A stretch of DNA of 64,000 nucleotides from positions 1-64,000 of the forward strand of contig NZ_CALTTY010000002.1 of assembly GCF_943912385.1 (NCBI RefSeq). The letters run 5' to 3'. The notes beneath the pieces were generated by a model that searched no databases, was not told the origin of the DNA, and saw only the letters and a list, made by a program, of their open reading frames with translations. Below are positions 63,020-64,000 of the stretch, in pieces. The translations under genes were made by a program, and so were the position numbers. Each line of letters opens with the position of its first letter. The first letter of the stretch is position 1. The DNA comes from an uncultured Anaerococcus sp. Its GTDB lineage: Bacteria > Bacillota > Clostridia > Tissierellales > Peptoniphilaceae.

Positions 63020-64000
63020 TTATTTAAGGATGGTTTTTATCCTTTCCCAGTTTCTTTTTGACACGTGATTTTTTACCATATCCATAGCTCTTTCTTTCTT
63101 AGTCCTAGGATTTATCTCATATGATAATAAATTTGGGTCAAGACTTTTTATTATATCATCAAAGACCTGGGTATAGGATTTATCCCTTGACATACTGATA
63201 AGCCTTAGGATTGTTTCCCTGTTATTAAAGGGAGCAAACTCTTCCATGGCAAGATCTGCCTCCTGCTGGTACTGGCTTCCCCAGTTTGGCATCCTATGCT
63301 CCCAGTAGAAAAGTTTCATCAAGTCAATTCCCTTATTTTTTGCTAGGTTCTTTCTTTTTTTTAGCCATTTTTCAAAGTCATCATTAAAAATTACAAGACT
63401 AGCCGGTATGCCTACTATTCTAGCTAGGTCCTTACCATCTCTTGGATTTTTTTCCTTATAGTAGTCTTTAAAAACAGCAGAATTATTGCCAGATATATGG
63501 ATGTAGTCTCCGCCTTTCTTATAAAAATGATGGATGGTTAAAGTCTTTGGTAAAATCTTGGCTTTGGCTATAGATTTTTGATAAGTTTCTTTAAAGTCAG
63601 GACTTATATCAGCAAGGTCATCTATGATTTCAAGGTCCTTGCCATAGTCACTTAAAATTTTTTCTGCAATTTTTATATCAGCATTATCTCTTGAGATGAC
63701 ATTCATAGTCGATAAGAAGAAGTCAAAATCACAACCACTGGCCTCACTTGCAGCAAAGATGACCCTAGAGTCATAACCTGCTGTAAGACTCTGGATTTTC
63801 TCTCCCTGTCTTTGAGATATACCCTTTAAGGATTTTACCAAAAGTTCCGTAACTATTTTTATATTTTCACAATAAGATTTTTCTTCTATATCTAGGTAGA
63901 AGTCACAAATCTTCTTTATATCTAGGTCAAGGTAAGAATTTGGCAGAAGTTTTTTGATGTTTTTATAAGGCGTTTGGTTTGTATACCATTCCATCTCATT
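63020..64000 (-). CDS. Asparagine synthase-like protein (partial, cut by the window edge)
   Basis: The C-terminal ~325 residues of an adenylating amidotransferase-like protein; the frame is open at the right edge, so the start lies outside. The PP-loop is IQSLTAGYDSRVI (S-x-x-G-x-D-S). KNIKKLLPNSYLDLD upstream is like the linker before the synthase domain in asparagine synthetase B-like proteins. WGSQYQQEADLAMEEFAPFN near the end is typical of those used in secondary or surface-glycan pathways. Substrate unknown. Confidence 0.75.
   Translation of the reverse strand, partial: NEMEWYTNQTPYKNIKKLLPNSYLDLDIKKICDFYLDIEEKSYCENIKIVTELLVKSLKGISQRQGEKIQSLTAGYDSRVIFAASEASGCDFDFFLSTMNVISRDNADIKIAEKILSDYGKDLEIIDDLADISPDFKETYQKSIAKAKILPKTLTIHHFYKKGGDYIHISGNNSAVFKDYYKEKNPRDGKDLARIVGIPASLVIFNDDFEKWLKKRKNLAKNKGIDLMKLFYWEHRMPNWGSQYQQEADLAMEEFAPFNNRETILRLISMSRDKSYTQVFDDIIKSLDPNLLSYEINPRTKKERAMDMVKNHVSKRNWERIKTILK

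Overview
The window is a stretch of a low-GC Gram-positive chromosome. A T-box leader, class C sortases with a SpaA-type pilin, a single-iron superoxide reductase, a fumarate-reductase-like flavoprotein lipoprotein and AGG/ATA/CTA-rich codon use all suggest an anaerobic Firmicute. My inference is a Gram-positive anaerobic coccus of the Peptoniphilaceae (Anaerococcus-like); no rRNA is present to confirm it. I saw no tRNA, rRNA or CRISPR array.

Layout. 1-5.6 kb: the tail of a P-type metal ATPase, a type II restriction-modification pair (restriction enzyme then methylase), a decayed lipoprotein gene, a membrane protein, a small GNAT protein, an MFS remnant and glutaminase. 5.7-11.1 kb: HD hydrolase, SH3/NlpC endopeptidase, DUF1002 protein, Mrp ATPase, and a PTS-IIC-like membrane protein preceded by a dyad operator and the gene for the niacin repressor NiaR. 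11.1-15.4 kb: a strong promoter and T-box leader driving a fused binding-protein/permease and ATPase for amino-acid uptake, then MurJ. 15.6-22 kb: acyl-ACP thioesterase with a degenerate HD protein, CtpA protease, MBL hydrolase and a GmrSD-like DUF262/DUF1524 defence protein. 22-28.5 kb: an AGCS symporter and a pilus locus (three class C sortases, one SpaA pilin), of which three genes carry single-base homopolymer frameshifts. 28.8-35.9 kb: cysteine hydrolase, superoxide reductase, enoyl-CoA hydratase-like protein, a hairpin-rich intergenic region, an FMN/FAD reductase lipoprotein, an ECF sigma factor with its DUF4179 partner, and small membrane proteins. 36-45.3 kb: a co-directional housekeeping run cdaA-cdaR-cca-tig-clpP-clpX-lon-engB.

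45.9-53.9 kb is the most unusual part. It is an AT-rich island holding a sigma-54 enhancer-binding activator, a duplicated palindromic activator site, a textbook -24/-12 promoter, and a tightly coupled five-gene operon (AtuA-like DUF1446 protein, AtuA-associated small protein, class II HMG-CoA reductase, small membrane protein, TctA-like permease). It ends with a gene for sigma-54 itself. It reads as a self-contained, sigma-54-switched catabolic module, probably for mevalonate or a related branched hydroxy-acid. It lacks a recognisable HMG-CoA lyase, so the AtuA pair is the obvious candidate for the missing step. Its right side is littered with degraded IS1182-like and IS200/IS605-like sequence, which fits horizontal gain.

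54.9-64 kb: alpha/beta hydrolase, DUF6544/6920-like protein, ZIP transporter, glycogen phosphorylase, a papain-like hypothetical protein, AI-2E-family permease, thiamine diphosphokinase, and an asparagine-synthase-like protein cut by the window edge.
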